From: Athripsodes cinereus
Lineage: Eukaryota > Arthropoda > Insecta > Trichoptera > Leptoceridae
Reading direction: 5' to 3'
Assembly: GCA_947579605.1 (NCBI GenBank)
Contig: OX388327.1
Coordinates: 6,497,122-6,561,121, forward strand
Length of the DNA: 64,000 nt
The translations under genes and the position numbers were made by a program. The notes under the pieces were generated by a model that saw only the letters and a list, made by a program, of their open reading frames with translations, had not been told where the DNA came from and ran no database searches. Shown here one piece after another: positions 17,788 to 28,907 of this stretch (the first letter of the stretch is position 1; every line of letters starts with the position of its first letter).

Positions 17788-17900
17788 ACGTCAACTTTAC
17801 TTGCGGTGCAAGTCGTTATATCGTGCTCTGACGGTTATTTTTTTATATGTCAACTTTATTTGCGGTGCCGTTCGATTTTATATCGTGTTCTGACGAGTCG
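17788..17900. repeat. Short tandem duplication, about 57-bp unit
   Basis: ACGTCAACTTTACTTGCGGT GC...ATATCGTGCTCTGACGG is repeated as ATGTCAACTTTATTTGCGGT GC...ATATCGTGTTCTGACGAG, adjacent and in the same orientation. Confidence 0.8.
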
Positions 17901-17909
17901 ATAATTGGA

Positions 17910-18765
17910 TATGCTGGTTGGTCAATTAAACAGTAATTTGGCGATTGCGCTAGGTATAGAGCAAATAATTATTTATCGTATATTTTTGCTACCTATTCTA
18001 CTTGAATTTCATGACAATCGCCTACCTCAATTTTACATTTACAAAATTTTGATTAAAATGTACATAAGTACTAGAAAAACAAACAATACAAACACGATAA
18101 ATTAATCAAAACCTCGATACTCTCACTCCGATCACTGCATTCCACACATACATCGCTAAAATGCTCCTATTAAATGAAGAGGTTTGTTACTTTGCTGAAT
18201 TCCCTAGAGATGCATTAAAAAGTGAATGTTAAAGACGAATCTGACCATTTGGCGTAAATCTTACAAAAGTTTAAGTCTCAAAGTTTAAAATAAGTTGGTA
18301 TCTAAAGGTTAGGTTATCAGGAGACAATAAAAGCTTTACGGTCGTAAATCTATCAGGACGGGGCATTGTAATTACTTAATAAAGTTTGGCAATTATTTAT
18401 TAAGAGTGAATAACCATATTATACATACATAGAACACCGAACAATAATAATAATAATACATACATATGTACTGAGGGTAGTAGTAGCAGTTAAACAAACA
18501 AATCCACACACATGACCAATTTCCTGAGTTATAGCTTTGATGTGGAACCATCCTATTAATACATTGCAATACGGTAATTACGAATGTTCATTTAACGTTT
18601 AATCGACAATCTTAATAACCAAAGACGCTTAATAAGCCTATAGATTAAAATATCAGCAAAACGTTGAAATCATAATTTAAATACTATTCATGAACATCGT
18701 AAAAATGATGTTTGAATTTTTCTTAAGATGTATCTGCGTTTGTGTTAAAAACTTAATTACAACTT
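17910..18765. other. No gene seen
   Basis: AT-rich DNA with a 66-codon open frame at 17905-18105 that has no recognisable motif and short ATA/CATA microsatellites near 18425-18470. Confidence 0.4.
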
Positions 18766-18769
18766 TATA

Positions 18770-18826
18770 CTCGTACACCTTTCACAGTAGGTAAGCTAAA
18801 AGCTTGCGTCATGAAAGGGGAGTTTT
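18770..18826 (-). mobile_element. SINE-1 internal fragment
   Basis: ACACCTTTCACAGTAGGTAA GCTAAAAGCTTGCGTCATGA AAGGGGAGTTT is the SINE-1 body in reverse. It is cut at both sides; a T10 run replaces the tRNA-like head. Confidence 0.8.
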
Positions 18827-19009
18827 TTTTTTAAAAGGCAGCGCCCGCCACATACCTCGTGCCGTACCTGGAGATATGTATCTTCATAACGACACACACA
18901 TGCACAAACAGGATTTAATGTCGTATTAAAACATACATTATTATTATTATTTGAATTACTTGTTAAGCGCCGTTTTGTGAAAAATTCCACCTCAAGGGCG
19001 CTCGTACTA

Positions 19010-19115
19010 CCTCCATACCATCACGCCGCTTACCTCGACGGATAGGCAGAAAAGATCGAACGCCACTTATTTTCGTAATTCCAAATATTTCAATATGACG
19101 TCTCTTACACTGTTG
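19010..19115 (-). mobile_element. LINE-C 3' coding end
   Basis: The minus strand reads NKWRSIFSAYPSR then a stop and GCGGCGTGATGGT, matching the last codons of LINE-C at 9935-9985. Upstream it decays with stops. Confidence 0.7.
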
Positions 19116-19667
19116 CATAATTATTGCCTCAAAAATATTATAGATTAAACAACGTGACAGAGACTTCTTTTGACTTCTTATGTCATTATTCATCTCGTAC
19201 AATTTCAATTGACATTACTGTCGTTAATCGAGGTAGGCATGTTTTTATTGTTGTTTAGGTAGATGAGATCACCTCCTAAAACTCCTTGACTCCTGGTAGA
19301 TAATCCTTTATTGCCTGCTCACACTGTGCGCTCCATTTCACATACACACAATCATATAAATACATAGGATAATCATAATAATAATATGTACCGACATACA
19401 TATGTACATATCTACTGATGATACTCACTTATATGTAGTAATGCCGTTATTTTAAGGTATGTAAAACATAATTATATATTAAGATTATCTTATGTGCTAC
19501 TAGTAATATTTAACTGGTGATGTCCAGGCATTAGAAAAGATTCAACATTTTTATTATTAGAATATTTTCATGGTAGTGTTTGTGTAACTGACTGAGAAGC
19601 TGTGAGTAGAATGAAATTATTTGAAAAATCACTATGCACTTTTGACTTTTCTATATAACATTAAGTG

Positions 19668-19865
19668 AGAGATATCAAGAGGGAGACCAAAGAATACCTG
19701 GATGACACAATGCTATAGAATCCTGCGGAGAAATGGCCTGGATGAAGATGATATAAGAAACAGAAGAATGTACAACCTCAGAACGAGAAGAGCCGACCCC
19801 AACAGCCTTCAGCGGCAATAAGTTGGGACAGTGCCAGGAAGAAGAAGAAGAAGATTAAGTGAGAG
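19668..19865 (+). mobile_element. LINE-G RT C-terminal end with (GAA)n tail
   Basis: Reads RGRPKNTWMTQCYRILRRNG, then NRRMYNLRTRRADPNSLQRQ, a stop, GTTGGGACAGTGCCAGG and a GAAGAAGAAGAAGAAG tail. The GRPK-x-TW motif and RRADPN end place it with 17268-17445. It is 5'-truncated with one stop near its start. Confidence 0.82.
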
Positions 19866-20029
19866 ATTTCACTTTTATATGGAAGTGGTCATGAATAAAT
19901 TATGAGAAATATTCAAAGTTTCATGCAAACATAACGACACAATCGACTTTAAAATGGAAACGGGAATAAATACGTATACTTATAAACTTTCGTGGGTCAG
20001 TAAAAATATGCTTTTTACAATAGTTGAAA

Positions 20030-20135
20030 GATATCGCATTCTAGCGATAAACTCGTCCTCTGTAGACTGAATTGTATAACTGATATTACAGTGGTACAAT
20101 GAAGAATAAAACAAATAAATAAATAAGTAAATAAG
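20030..20135 (+). mobile_element. LINE-K 3' tail fragment
   Basis: ATCGCATTCTAGCGATAAAC TCGTCCTCTGTAGAC, GTGGTACAATGAAGAATAAA and AATAAATAAATAAG tail match the LINE-K 3' UTR. Confidence 0.65.
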
Positions 20136-20139
20136 TAAT

Positions 20140-20990
20140 CTTGAACACACTGATTATCTGGTTATATCCGCAAACTTTATTGGTTCATAAATAAATCGTT
20201 GATGTAATGTGTTAATTTGTAATATGTGCTATATAACAGTATGTTTGCCTGATAATAAATAAAATAAAATAGAAAATATAAATATAGTTTTTTAATCGGC
20301 CATTTTTCAGGGGATGATTCATAATTCATTCGATTGCAGTAATAAATATGTATTACATTTACAGTATGTATTTTAATAGGTTTCTATTTGTATGTATGTA
20401 TTATTTATTATAATTATCATTTTTTGTAACTTTTGTAACTATAATATTGCGGTTGCATTACCGTGACAATCGTGACATTCAAATACCTTACTTGTAAAAG
20501 ATGTCTTGCTGGCACCAATAGATAGTTAGATATAATAAACTTCTTAGATCGAATGCATTTACGAATAAACAAACGTCACAATTTCCTAAAATGTAGTTGA
20601 TAAACTTATGTAGTAGGTATACCTATTATTAACTCGGTATAATGATAATATATAAATGTATGTAGAGTTGTGTTGCTCTCTTAAACATTCTCGGACCCTT
20701 GTCTGTGTATGTAGGTACGGTCTCTATATTTTCCGTATTACTACACTAGACTGAAGAAGGTATGTATTGTTTTATTCAGAGGACAAACGGTTCTGAAAAT
20801 GGTGGTGTTTGACATTTTGATTGCACGATTTCAGAAAACGTCCTTCCAATTTGGATTCACGACAATTTTTGATTTAGATTATTAAATTAGTCACTTGTTT
20901 TGAGCTGAGTTTTTATTATTTATTAATATAACCTATAGTGAAAAAATGACAGTCAATAGTTTGGCAGATTATGCATTTTAATATTATGTA
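20140..20990. other. No gene seen
   Basis: AT-rich sequence with TATGTATGTA-type microsatellites, an (AATAA)n-tailed stretch at 20250-20275 that may be another LINE end, and no coding signal. Confidence 0.4.
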
Positions 20991-20999
20991 TAATTAAAT

Positions 21000-21085
21000 T
21001 GGGTTGGTTGGAATAAATCGTATATGCGATAAGCCCGCCTTTTGATTCCCTGTGGAAATGTACTTGTATACTATATATTTGGATA
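21000..21085 (+). mobile_element. LINE-K 3' UTR fragment, diverged
   Basis: GGGTTGGTTGGAATAAATCG TATATGCGATAAGCCCGCC aligns with the GGTTAGTTGGAAGAAATCGC / CGATAAACTCGCCCTCTG box. The tail is missing. Confidence 0.6.
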
Positions 21086-21224
21086 AAGTTTTATTTACTA
21101 ATATTTTTTCTAAGTTTTCATTCTATCTCACTATACATTTGATTACTTTATTGATTTTCTGTTTATTCTTGGTCAATTTTACACAAATTTGAGTGAATCA
21201 ATTATGTTCAGTAATATTAAGATT

Positions 21225-21310
21225 CGTAAGTCGTATATTTGGGCCATTGAGGGCAATATTGAGGGACGTCGTGAAGTGGGAAGGAGGCAGATATCGTGGC
21301 TGCGTAATAT
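21225..21310 (+). mobile_element. LINE-F-like RT fragment
   Basis: Reads AIEGNIEGRREVGRRQISWL RNIRQ, which aligns with VEGKIEGRRGLGRKRASWLK at 58900-58980. It is followed directly by reverse-strand LINE-A sequence. Confidence 0.65.
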
Positions 21311-21311
21311 A

Positions 21312-21440
21312 CGGCAATAGATTCTTAGCGTTCTGATATCGTTGTTATAGAGACAATGTATTGTGAAAGAGGGATGCCCGGGCCTTTTATAAGGCATCCA
21401 AACACTTACAGAAAAGAGTGGAAGACGTATCCTAACAAAA
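21312..21440 (-). mobile_element. LINE-A fragment, with a DR1 scrap on its right
   Basis: The minus strand reads YKRPGHPSFTIHCLYNNDIR, matching FRRPGRPSFTIHRSYDNDIR of LINE-A. The plus-strand text at 21400-21435, AAACACTTACAGAAAAGAGT GGAAGACG, is a piece of reverse-sense DR1. Confidence 0.65.
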
Positions 21441-21489
21441 AAAACGAGTTGATAAATTCGTTTAAATCGAGGTGTGTACATGGGTGAGT

Positions 21490-22200
21490 ATACAATATAC
21501 CATCTAGTACTAAGGTACTCGGTTGTCCTCCGAATTTGGCGAATTTTCCCAATAAATTTTAGCTAGATGTCACCGCTTGTAATTAAAGAGAAAGGAACAG
21601 CGATACTGAAATAGCTATCTATCTATCCATCTTTCTGTCTGCCTGATACCTACATACACCATACAATGGTGCAATGCGCATGAAATCGATTGTTTTATTT
21701 AATTCGAAAGAAAGCATAAAAAAATGGAATCGAGTAGGTTCTCTTTTCGATTAGAATATATGTAAAACTTCACAAGAAAAATTGGCCGATACAAAAAAGG
21801 AGTAAAAATCACAATACATAATTTTTTCTTCATTTATAGTTTGTTGAAGAACATAGAAAATATCACGATTCTGTGGATTGTCATGAGAAAAAGACTTGTG
21901 TGTGTACCAACGAGATGGAGGGACGTTACATATCCAATAACAACATATTTGACTTGAATCTATGCAGTTTAGGATAGATTCAAGTGAAAGGAGATAACTC
22001 AGAGAGTCTATTGCTGCCACCATCCTGAAACTTGAAGAAAAAGACAAGAGAGAGCAAATTGTTTCACTTGTTGTGACTGAATTGCAGTTCTGACATTGAA
22101 TAAATTTTTTGTATGATGATTGTTGTCATAACACGTTTGTATTTTTTTATGTACATGGGTCTTCCAGTAAATAATGTAATGTAAAGTAGGTAAGTAGACG
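21490..22200. other. No gene seen
   Basis: Includes a 98-codon minus-strand open frame (21751-22047) without recognisable motifs. Nothing repeated was noticed. Confidence 0.4.
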
Positions 22201-22220
22201 ATCAATTGAATGATTTAGAT

Positions 22221-22527
22221 CAGTGGTCTCCAACATTTCAACGGTGATAGTTTATAATGAAAAAGTGAAAGTGAAGACCATTTGTTTTTAGGTCTCAGAT
22301 TCCCAAAATTTTACGATTTTTCTAATACTCTAAATTTTTACCCCCTCGTCGTCCAATTTTCACAATGATAAAGCGATATAGAATATTTAACGTTTTTCTC
22401 GGTTTTATTAAATAATATTTTCCTCAGGGTCTCGAATCTAGTGTAAGTCAACTCTTCAAAAGTGAGGATATTATTTTTTCAATTGACCTTAATGTTTCTC
22501 CCGGGAACTGGGGCCTAGAGACCTCTG
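22221..22527. mobile_element. hAT-type MITE with 8-bp target duplication
   Basis: Ends CAGTGGTCTC and GAGACCTCTG (10-bp TIRs, one mismatch), flanked by ATTTAGAT (22213-22220) and GTTTAGAT (22528-22535), an 8-bp duplication with one mismatch. Terminal CAGNGG and 8-bp flanks fit the hAT superfamily. It is 307 bp and non-coding. It shares ACCTCAGATTCCAAAATTTG-like internal sequence with 43290-43603. Confidence 0.85.
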
Positions 22528-23019
22528 GTTTAGATGAATGACAAAAATATTTGAAAGGATATTCTCAAATGTACTACAGACAATAATCGAACGTTCGAAA
22601 TATTGTGGCTATCGACTTATTTAATTAACAGAAACACAGCATCCCTATTTGAATTTCACACACCATACTGAACTGAATAGACGAGTTAGAATGGAATGAA
22701 AGAACACAATATTCATAATACATTGCAGGAAGTGCATACCTAACACTGTCATGTAGAACTTCTACAGTGCATAGAGAATTACCTTATTTCAAACTCGAAT
22801 TGAGATGTGAAAATTAAAGAGTATTCTACAATAAACGAATGTTAACAAATGTGCATTTAGTAGGTATATCAAAAATGAAGCCAATCGATGGGGTCGGCAA
22901 TGGAACGACTATATGTCTTGTTTATCTACTAACTTTTCGGGTCCAGATTTCAGACCTTGCCACTGCAGTATGCAGCGACGCAAATATCGCTTCGTCATTT
23001 GCCATCTTTGGGTCATACT

Positions 23020-23277
23020 CATCACTACTACTACTACTATAACTACTACTACTACTATTACTACTACTACTACTATTACTACTATTACTACTATTACTAC
23101 TACTACTATTACTACTACTACTACTACGACTATTACTACTACTACCACTACTATTACTACTACTACTACTACTACTACCACTATTACTACTACTACTACC
23201 ACTACTACTATTTTTACTACTACTACTACCACTATTACTACTACTTCTACTACTACTACTACTACCACTATAAAATA
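23020..23277. repeat. Trinucleotide microsatellite (ACT/ATT/ACC)n
   Basis: About 255 bp of near-perfect three-base repeat, mainly ACT with scattered ATT, ACC and ACG units. All six frames can be open across it, producing poly-Thr/Ile, poly-Tyr, poly-Val or poly-Ser readings that are artefacts of the repeat. Confidence 0.97.
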
Positions 23278-23280
23278 AAG

Positions 23281-23445
23281 ATATAAAATATAGATATTGA
23301 GGATGGGTGGCGAACCTCATCGTTGAATTTAAGATGCAAGTGTCATTATTTTTCAAACACCTCCCTTTTACAAGGTACTCGAGTTTTTTGGGAAAGAGTG
23401 GGGGACCAATGCTTAGCTGGGCTGCTCCACAGAATATTTTGAACG
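23281..23445 (-). repeat. DR1 copy
   Basis: ATTGAGGATGGGTGGCGAAC CTCATCGTTGAATTTAAGAT, CCCTTTTACAAGGTACTCG and GGGAAAGAGTGGGGGACCAA, the 5' half of DR1 in reverse sense, directly abutting the microsatellite. Confidence 0.8.
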
Positions 23446-23535
23446 AAAAATTGTCCTCTACGTGCTAATAAAAAAAAAAGATATTTAGGATGAGTGGCAC
23501 ACATCATCGCTGAAGTGATGATTAAGAAAAAATAT
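23446..23535 (-). repeat. DR1 copy, second in tandem
   Basis: TTGTCCTCTACGTGCTAATA, AAAGATATTTAGGATGAGTG GCACACATCATCGCTG: a further reverse-sense DR1 middle section, following the first in the same orientation. Confidence 0.7.
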
Positions 23536-23539
23536 TCGT

Positions 23540-24280
23540 TTTCACTTAAAAATGATGTCATCATGAAAAATATTTAGTGAATGAAATGGGTCGTAAGAAA
23601 TTTGAAATTGTTGAAAAATTCCCGAGGTAAAGGTTAACTGCTGGGGGTTTTTATATTTACATTAGATATGTATGTATATTTTGATGTTTGTAATGTTTTC
23701 CCAAGGATTATTCCGCGCAAGTGAAGTCAGAAGATAATGTGCCAATGCATAGATAAGTGAGATCCTGTGGGAATTGGAGATATTTCTGGGGGAGGTTTTG
23801 TAGAAACGATTCTTGTTCGAAATCCTTGTTTGTTTTTCAGTGGCGCTACATGACGGTTAATAGATGAATAAAAAAAAGAAGATTTTTCTTATGTTCCTTT
23901 TCTTTATCTACGTCAACCCCTCAGTCCTAAGAATAATAACCATCATGCCTCATTAAGTCATCATCTGTCGCCATAACATCAAGCCTTCGCAAGTCTGCAA
24001 TTCTTGGCTCCAACGCTGACAGCCAGTTCACCGCCTTCGGCCTTGCCTCATGGGTGTTGAGTTGAGTTCCTTGTGGTGCGCTCTGAATAGTCTTCTTAAT
24101 TAGGTCTTCTTGGTAATCGACTCATTTAAGTTCATTCAAAGATGAGTAGTTTACCATCGGGCACTTTGTAAAAGAATGATTTTATTCTAAAATCTTTTTG
24201 AAATTATTTGATAAGATTTTAAAAGTTGAACCAATTTCATCAAAACTTATAGTAGTAACTTAAGTATCTAGCCGTGTATA
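23540..24280. other. No confident gene; possible decayed coding segment on the minus strand
   Basis: At about 23925-24065 the minus strand reads AVNWLSALEPRIADLRRLDV followed by MATDDDLMRHDGYYS and a stop. The composition is unlike its surroundings (CGCCTTCGGCCTTGCC). It may be a LINE or processed-gene fragment, but I cannot name a family. Confidence 0.3.
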
Positions 24281-24284
24281 TAGT

Positions 24285-24425
24285 ACGAGAAAATCGACTT
24301 GTGTGTATGAAAAAATGTATGAATGTAGAAGAAACGTAAGAAGTATGCAAGGATAGATCTAGGTATGAAGCGTTCTGTTCTTTCTGCCTCCCCACTTGGG
24401 ACATGGTGTAATAGTATAGTAATTA
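24285..24425 (+). mobile_element. LINE-E 3' end with (TATAG)n tail
   Basis: ATGTAGAAGAAACGTAAGAA GTATGCAAGGATAGATCTAG, GTTCTTTCTGCCTCCCCACT TGGGACATGG then ATAGTATAGTAA. It matches the last 100 bases of 13645-13998 and 46845-46955. Confidence 0.78.
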
Positions 24426-24837
24426 AAGTATAACATACCGCAATCAAATCACTTGAATGAAATAGATCTATTTGCGAGAAGATAGTTTTATTTTTTCTTT
24501 TCAAATAATTTTTGTATGGTGCCGCCCATGTCTTTCGCGGAGCATGAGTAACAAAATTCCACCGCTGATAATCGGATGGCGACCCAATTGAATACAAAAT
24601 TCTAAAATAAATATTTATATACAATTATTATACCTCACTCCCCAAAATTTACATTCTTACATTCATTCTTTACAGTAAGTAGGTACCTACCAATAAGACT
24701 ACGAGGTAGAAATACTCGAACCCATTTCAAGAACTGGTAGACGTTTAAAGAAACGAATTAACAAGTTAATACTGGTATTGTAAAATAAACATATGTGTAC
24801 ATATCATACGCAAGTTTTCGAAAACATAAAATGATTT

Positions 24838-24977
24838 TACATCTTAAATTCAGCGATGATATTTGCCACTCATCCTGTATGTTTTAATTTTTGTTGGACA
24901 ACTTGCATGTTTAATTTATGCGGCTGGTCTGCTGGCTACTTCACTTGTGGGATATGCTGTGATAGTATAGGAAAAGA
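24838..24977 (+). repeat. DR1 3' two-thirds with ATAGTATAG tail
   Basis: TTACATCTTAAATTCAGCGA TGATATTTGCCACTCATCCT, TTGGACAACTTGCATG, GCGGCTGGTCTGCTGGCTAC TTCACTTGTGGGATATGCTG and TGATAGTATAGG. The tail is the same repeat type that ends LINE-E. Confidence 0.85.
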
Positions 24978-24979
24978 CA

Positions 24980-25800
24980 TAAAACCGTGATAAAAACGAC
25001 AGGTATATTAAAAAGCTTGCTCCCGATAGACGAAAAGCTCTTCAAATCTTTCGACCTTGTGTTCGCTCTTCCCGAAAGCACGGGGCTGAAACCAACCTTT
25101 TTCATCCAGAGCGTCTTTGCCCCATCTGACTCTTCCCCTGACATTCCTAACGCACTGATTTTGTAATAGGAATGTTACAATGTGAATGAGAGATATTCAT
25201 GTGATTGGAAACCTTATAAACTAAAAAAAAAAACAGTTCTCCTCTTGGTAAACTATCATTCGACATTTACAAAACATGTCCGAGCCAGTACCTACTATTT
25301 TGTGAGTATTACAGAGACTACACAAGAACAGAAGAATAATAACAGACAATAAATTTATCAATTTGATGAATGTGGCCATCATTCATTTATACGACGATAT
25401 GAAAGAAGTAGATACAACACCAAGTAGTATACATTGGGTTCGTTTATTTGATTACACGCAGAATCGCCTACTGTATTCCATGTTCTATCGTATTAGGATA
25501 TTAGGATAGTCTCTTGGGATGATGGGGGAGGGATCCCAGAATGTGGAGGTGATGCTACCCTGCTGTGTCGTGAGAGAAATAATAAAGAATGAGAATAATA
25601 TATAAAATAGTATCTTCGAGAAAGACAAATGGTCAAATGATAATTTGACAGAATTGTTTCTTTTCTATTACTTGCAGAGAACGACTGCGCCAATATTGAC
25701 AAGTTTGTGTGAGATGGGTGTTAAACATCTTTCCCTTCCCCATATCTCTCTGGGTGTTTTACGAATTAAGCATTTATTTGATTAATTAATACATATTAAC
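24980..25800. other. Unrecognised; locally coding-like stretch near 25010-25145
   Basis: The plus-strand frame around 25020-25150 reads LPIDEKLFKSFDLVFALPES and FFIQSVFAPSDSSPDIPNAL with fairly GC-rich codons, and the minus strand is also open. No family was recognised. The rest is AT-rich with nothing seen. Confidence 0.3.
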
Positions 25801-25803
25801 ATA

Positions 25804-26058
25804 ACATAACACGTATAGACAATTCACACAGACCGAGCTAGTCCCAAACTAAGATATGAATCTTGTATTTTGGGTAGGTACTAACACGACGATACACATA
25901 TATACAATGCACTGAACACATATGCATGTAACACCCAGACCCAGGACAATTTGAAAAAGGTCATTTTTCATTTTTGTCCTGGCCGGGAATCGAACCCGGG
26001 ACCTCGTGACTCATAGACAAGTGCGTTAGCCTCCGCGTCACACCGGTCATCTTTATTA
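25804..26058 (-). mobile_element. SINE-2, tRNA-derived, full length
   Basis: In reverse sense the head reads GTGACGCGGAGGCTAACGCA (box A region) and CCCGGGTTCGATTCCCGGCC (a perfect box B within a T-arm-like stem). The body follows: GGACAAAAATGAAAAATGAC, GTCCTGGGTCTGGGTGTTAC, ATGTGTATCGTCGTGTTAGT, AAGATTCATATCTTAGTTTG and TGTGTGAATTGTC. The second copy is at 32381-32640. The tRNA-like head is less decayed than in SINE-1. It is a SINE, not a functional tRNA gene. Confidence 0.87.
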
Positions 26059-26577
26059 TACTTAGAAAATATTTTATTTATACTAATTATGTAATGAAAC
26101 ATTATTATAACTTGTCTTTGTAAATGGAAGTAGGTAGGTACGTGTATGAAACATCTACAAGATTCATCAATCTACAACAAACATCAAAGATTGTCACCTA
26201 TTTAACTCGCTTAATTTTAATGACAAACAGGAAACATGTTTTGTGTTGGCTACTCCATATCTATGAAAAAAGTTCATCATTGTGGAGTACCCGGCAATGA
26301 AGAGATCACCCGCTATTTTCTTGAAGTTTTCCAGTATATTGTAAAAGCAAGTATTCGTAAAACATCACTTTTAAGACATTTTCTTTCTTTGAGTGTCAAG
26401 TTAGATTCCTTCTAACGTAAACTCTCACTATGGCAAAGTCTACATATTATTTGAAACAATTTCTGTCCAATTCTTCTTACTCCATATCTCTTACTTTGCT
26501 TTTTGGTCATAGACTCATCAAACAACTCAATATTTATAACGAAGGCTTGTCCAAAATACAAAATCTATTTCCACCGT

Positions 26578-26632
26578 GATTGCTAATTACCCCATTTGTG
26601 GGACATGCTGTAAAGATAGATAGAAAAATTAT
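26578..26632 (+). repeat. DR1 3' end with GATA tail
   Basis: GATTGCTAATTACCCCATTT GTGGGACATGCTGTAAAGAT AGATAGA: the hairpin end of DR1 and a GATAGATAG-type tail. Confidence 0.65.
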
Positions 26633-26969
26633 TGACAACCTGGATATTGTGAAATTTCTGACTTGTACCTACGTACATACGTAAATTATGTTTTATTAGA
26701 AGGAATCGAACTTGCGTGACTGGAAATAGGTGCCTTATACTATCAGTCAATATAATATCGTAGGACCACCTTGAATTGTCAAAAAGCCAGGAAAAGATAC
26801 ATAGATGGCCATAAAACATAGCCAACGTACTATATTCGTACAAGCGGTAACGTAGCATTCTACTCTTTTAACTTGGCTTTGGTGTCGGTTCTTTAATGAA
26901 TAATCTAACTAAATAAATAAAGATGTCATTTACCGTGTTTTTAAATTCGAATAAACTAATTCAATGTAT

Positions 26970-27065
26970 CTTCACAACATTTCCAAAAAGTGGGGTAGTA
27001 AGTAAAAAAAACGCATGTTTTGAATATGCAGGATGCCCTCTCCATGCTAATAAATAAAAAATAAG
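26970..27065 (-). repeat. DR1 fragment
   Basis: TTCACAACATTTCCAAAAAG TGGGGTAGTAAG, ACGCATGTTTTGAATATGCA GGATGCCCTCTCCATGCTAA: diverged reverse-sense DR1 3' half. Confidence 0.6.
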
Positions 27066-27234
27066 GTATTATTCGAACTGAAGATAGTATATCTTATTTA
27101 ACTATTTAAAAAAAATATGATATTTGATAAAAAGGTGTTCATTTATAAATCTGTTTTTTACAGAGCTCTCGAAAATTAACAGAAAAGGGAGAAATCTTTT
27201 TGAAATATTTTTATCATAGTTCATTATATTATCA

Positions 27235-27385
27235 TACTTATTGTAATAAACATGCATGTCTTCTCCGTGCTAATATAAAATAAGACTTTCAAGATGTCTG
27301 TCTGATCTTTACAGATCAATCAAAAACCTACAAAAAATGGCGGGAGACCTATTCATTACCAAGGACTTCAAGGAACGAACGACTT
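27235..27385 (-). repeat. DR1 fragment
   Basis: AATAAACATGCATGTCTTCT CCGTGCTAATATAAAATAAG ACTTTCAAGATG, then GGCGGGAGACCTATTCATTA CCAAGGACTTCAAGGAACG. It is reverse-sense DR1 with a diverged middle. Confidence 0.65.
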
Positions 27386-27389
27386 ACAT

Positions 27390-28635
27390 TCGCATATCTA
27401 ATATCACTAATGATTTTTTTTTATTGTGTTACAAGTCACAATAAAAGAAAGATATGCGAGAAGGTATATTTTTGAGTTTGAGCAATATTATGTAAATGAG
27501 CAGTGATATTATGAGAATATCTCGCATGTTTATTAAGTACATGAAGTTGATACTTTGGGGTATTCTATTAGTGGGGTATTCCGTTATGATATAGTTAAAT
27601 TATGAGGAATCTTTAAAAAAAAATTATTAAAAAAATACGTAACATTCAAACGTATAAACATAAGAAAATTCTTATAGTGATCGCACATTATATCGACATC
27701 CTTGTTCTTGAAAAATTGAGGAGATCTTTTCTCCTCTCTCTTCTATTCCCCTGATACTTGATCCCATATTTTTTCATGATATAATGACTAGCTATTTGTT
27801 ATCAAATAATATATTTTCATAGATATAGGTAAACATAGATGTTTTTATATGTAGATATATTTCTATAATTTTTTGAATGATTGATAACGTGACGTTTCAT
27901 GAACAGTATGGGTTATTTAGAAGAATTCGATTGATTAAGATATTCTAGATTAATTGCATCTATTGGTTAGCATTAAATATCTCTCGATCGCTGGAACTTA
28001 TAACATGATTTATATACAACAAACATAAAAATTACTTGAGCTAGCCTAGAGCTGATTCGTATCTAAGCGTCGAGCTCCATTTCCCACTTCTTCCGATTGG
28101 ATTTCGTACAGTGTTGCATGTGTTCTTTTTTATCGTCAATAGAAATGGTCGGAATAGTCATTAAGAAATTGTGGAATTGGAACATAACTTTACTTCAAAA
28201 TTTATAAATATCACCACTGCCCACTAACATAAAGGAAATTTAAAAAGCATGTTTATTGTCACATTTCTACGGGGAATTCTACACATTAACATTTTATCAT
28301 TCAAAGTAATTAGAAAATGAAGAAAAACGTAGCGAAAATTCCTATGTATTTAAAAATTCTTAGTCAATTTCCATTGGTGTAATTTTTTAATGAATCGTCG
28401 AGACTGACTTGAAATTAATTTTTCGTCATACTCGCAAAGACAATGCATATTTACACCTGGTTAACTAGCCATGTTTAAATTTAACCCTGCTTAAAATATA
28501 ACTTTATTAGAAAATATTTTTGTATAACGCTGTGAATGTTTAATTTTTTGATTTATAAGAAATATAAACTGATTTTAATAAGAAAAACTTGTCCATGAAA
28601 CAGTTTTTTATTTTTTAACTTACCTACTCGATATT
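27390..28635. other. No gene seen
   Basis: About 1.2 kb of AT-rich sequence with no repeat or coding signal recognised. A possible DR1 scrap (GTGGGGTATTCCGTTATGAT ATAG) lies at 27572-27595. Confidence 0.45.
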
Positions 28636-28639
28636 ATTT

Positions 28640-28750
28640 ATTCATTATTTATTTATTTATTTATTTATTAAATTTTATAAAGTTATAATTATACCTTAAA
28701 AATAACTTATAACAAACATTTGGGCAACATAAGGCACTAGCCTTTTACAA
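28640..28750 (-). mobile_element. LINE 3' tail fragment, unassigned
   Basis: (ATTT)n then TTTTATAAAGTTATAATTAT ACCTTAAAAATAACTTATAA CAAACAT is shared with 35855-35935. In reverse it would be the 3' UTR and AATAAATAAATA tail of one LINE. Confidence 0.6.
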
Positions 28751-28907
28751 TACACGATTAATTAAACAATATTACACAGTCTACAAATATTAAAAATGCA
28801 TACAATTCAGTTAAAAACAAATTAAATTATATCAATGAACAAAATGAAACCAATATCAGTTCAACACAAATACAATTCAATATTATCTCTATATATATAA
28901 GTGCCAT

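Noticed and set aside
19417..19440. CTGATGATACTCAC considered as another hammerhead core
   Set aside because: No stem II hairpin or GAAA follows within a plausible distance.
22909..23356. Long open frames giving poly-Val, poly-Tyr, poly-Ser and poly-Thr proteins on both strands
   Set aside because: They are produced by the trinucleotide microsatellite, which is open in every frame; no start context or flanking domain supports a protein.
25975..26055. Functional tRNA gene on the minus strand
   Set aside because: Box B and a T-arm are good, but acceptor and anticodon stems do not form and the sequence continues into a SINE body shared with 32381-32640.
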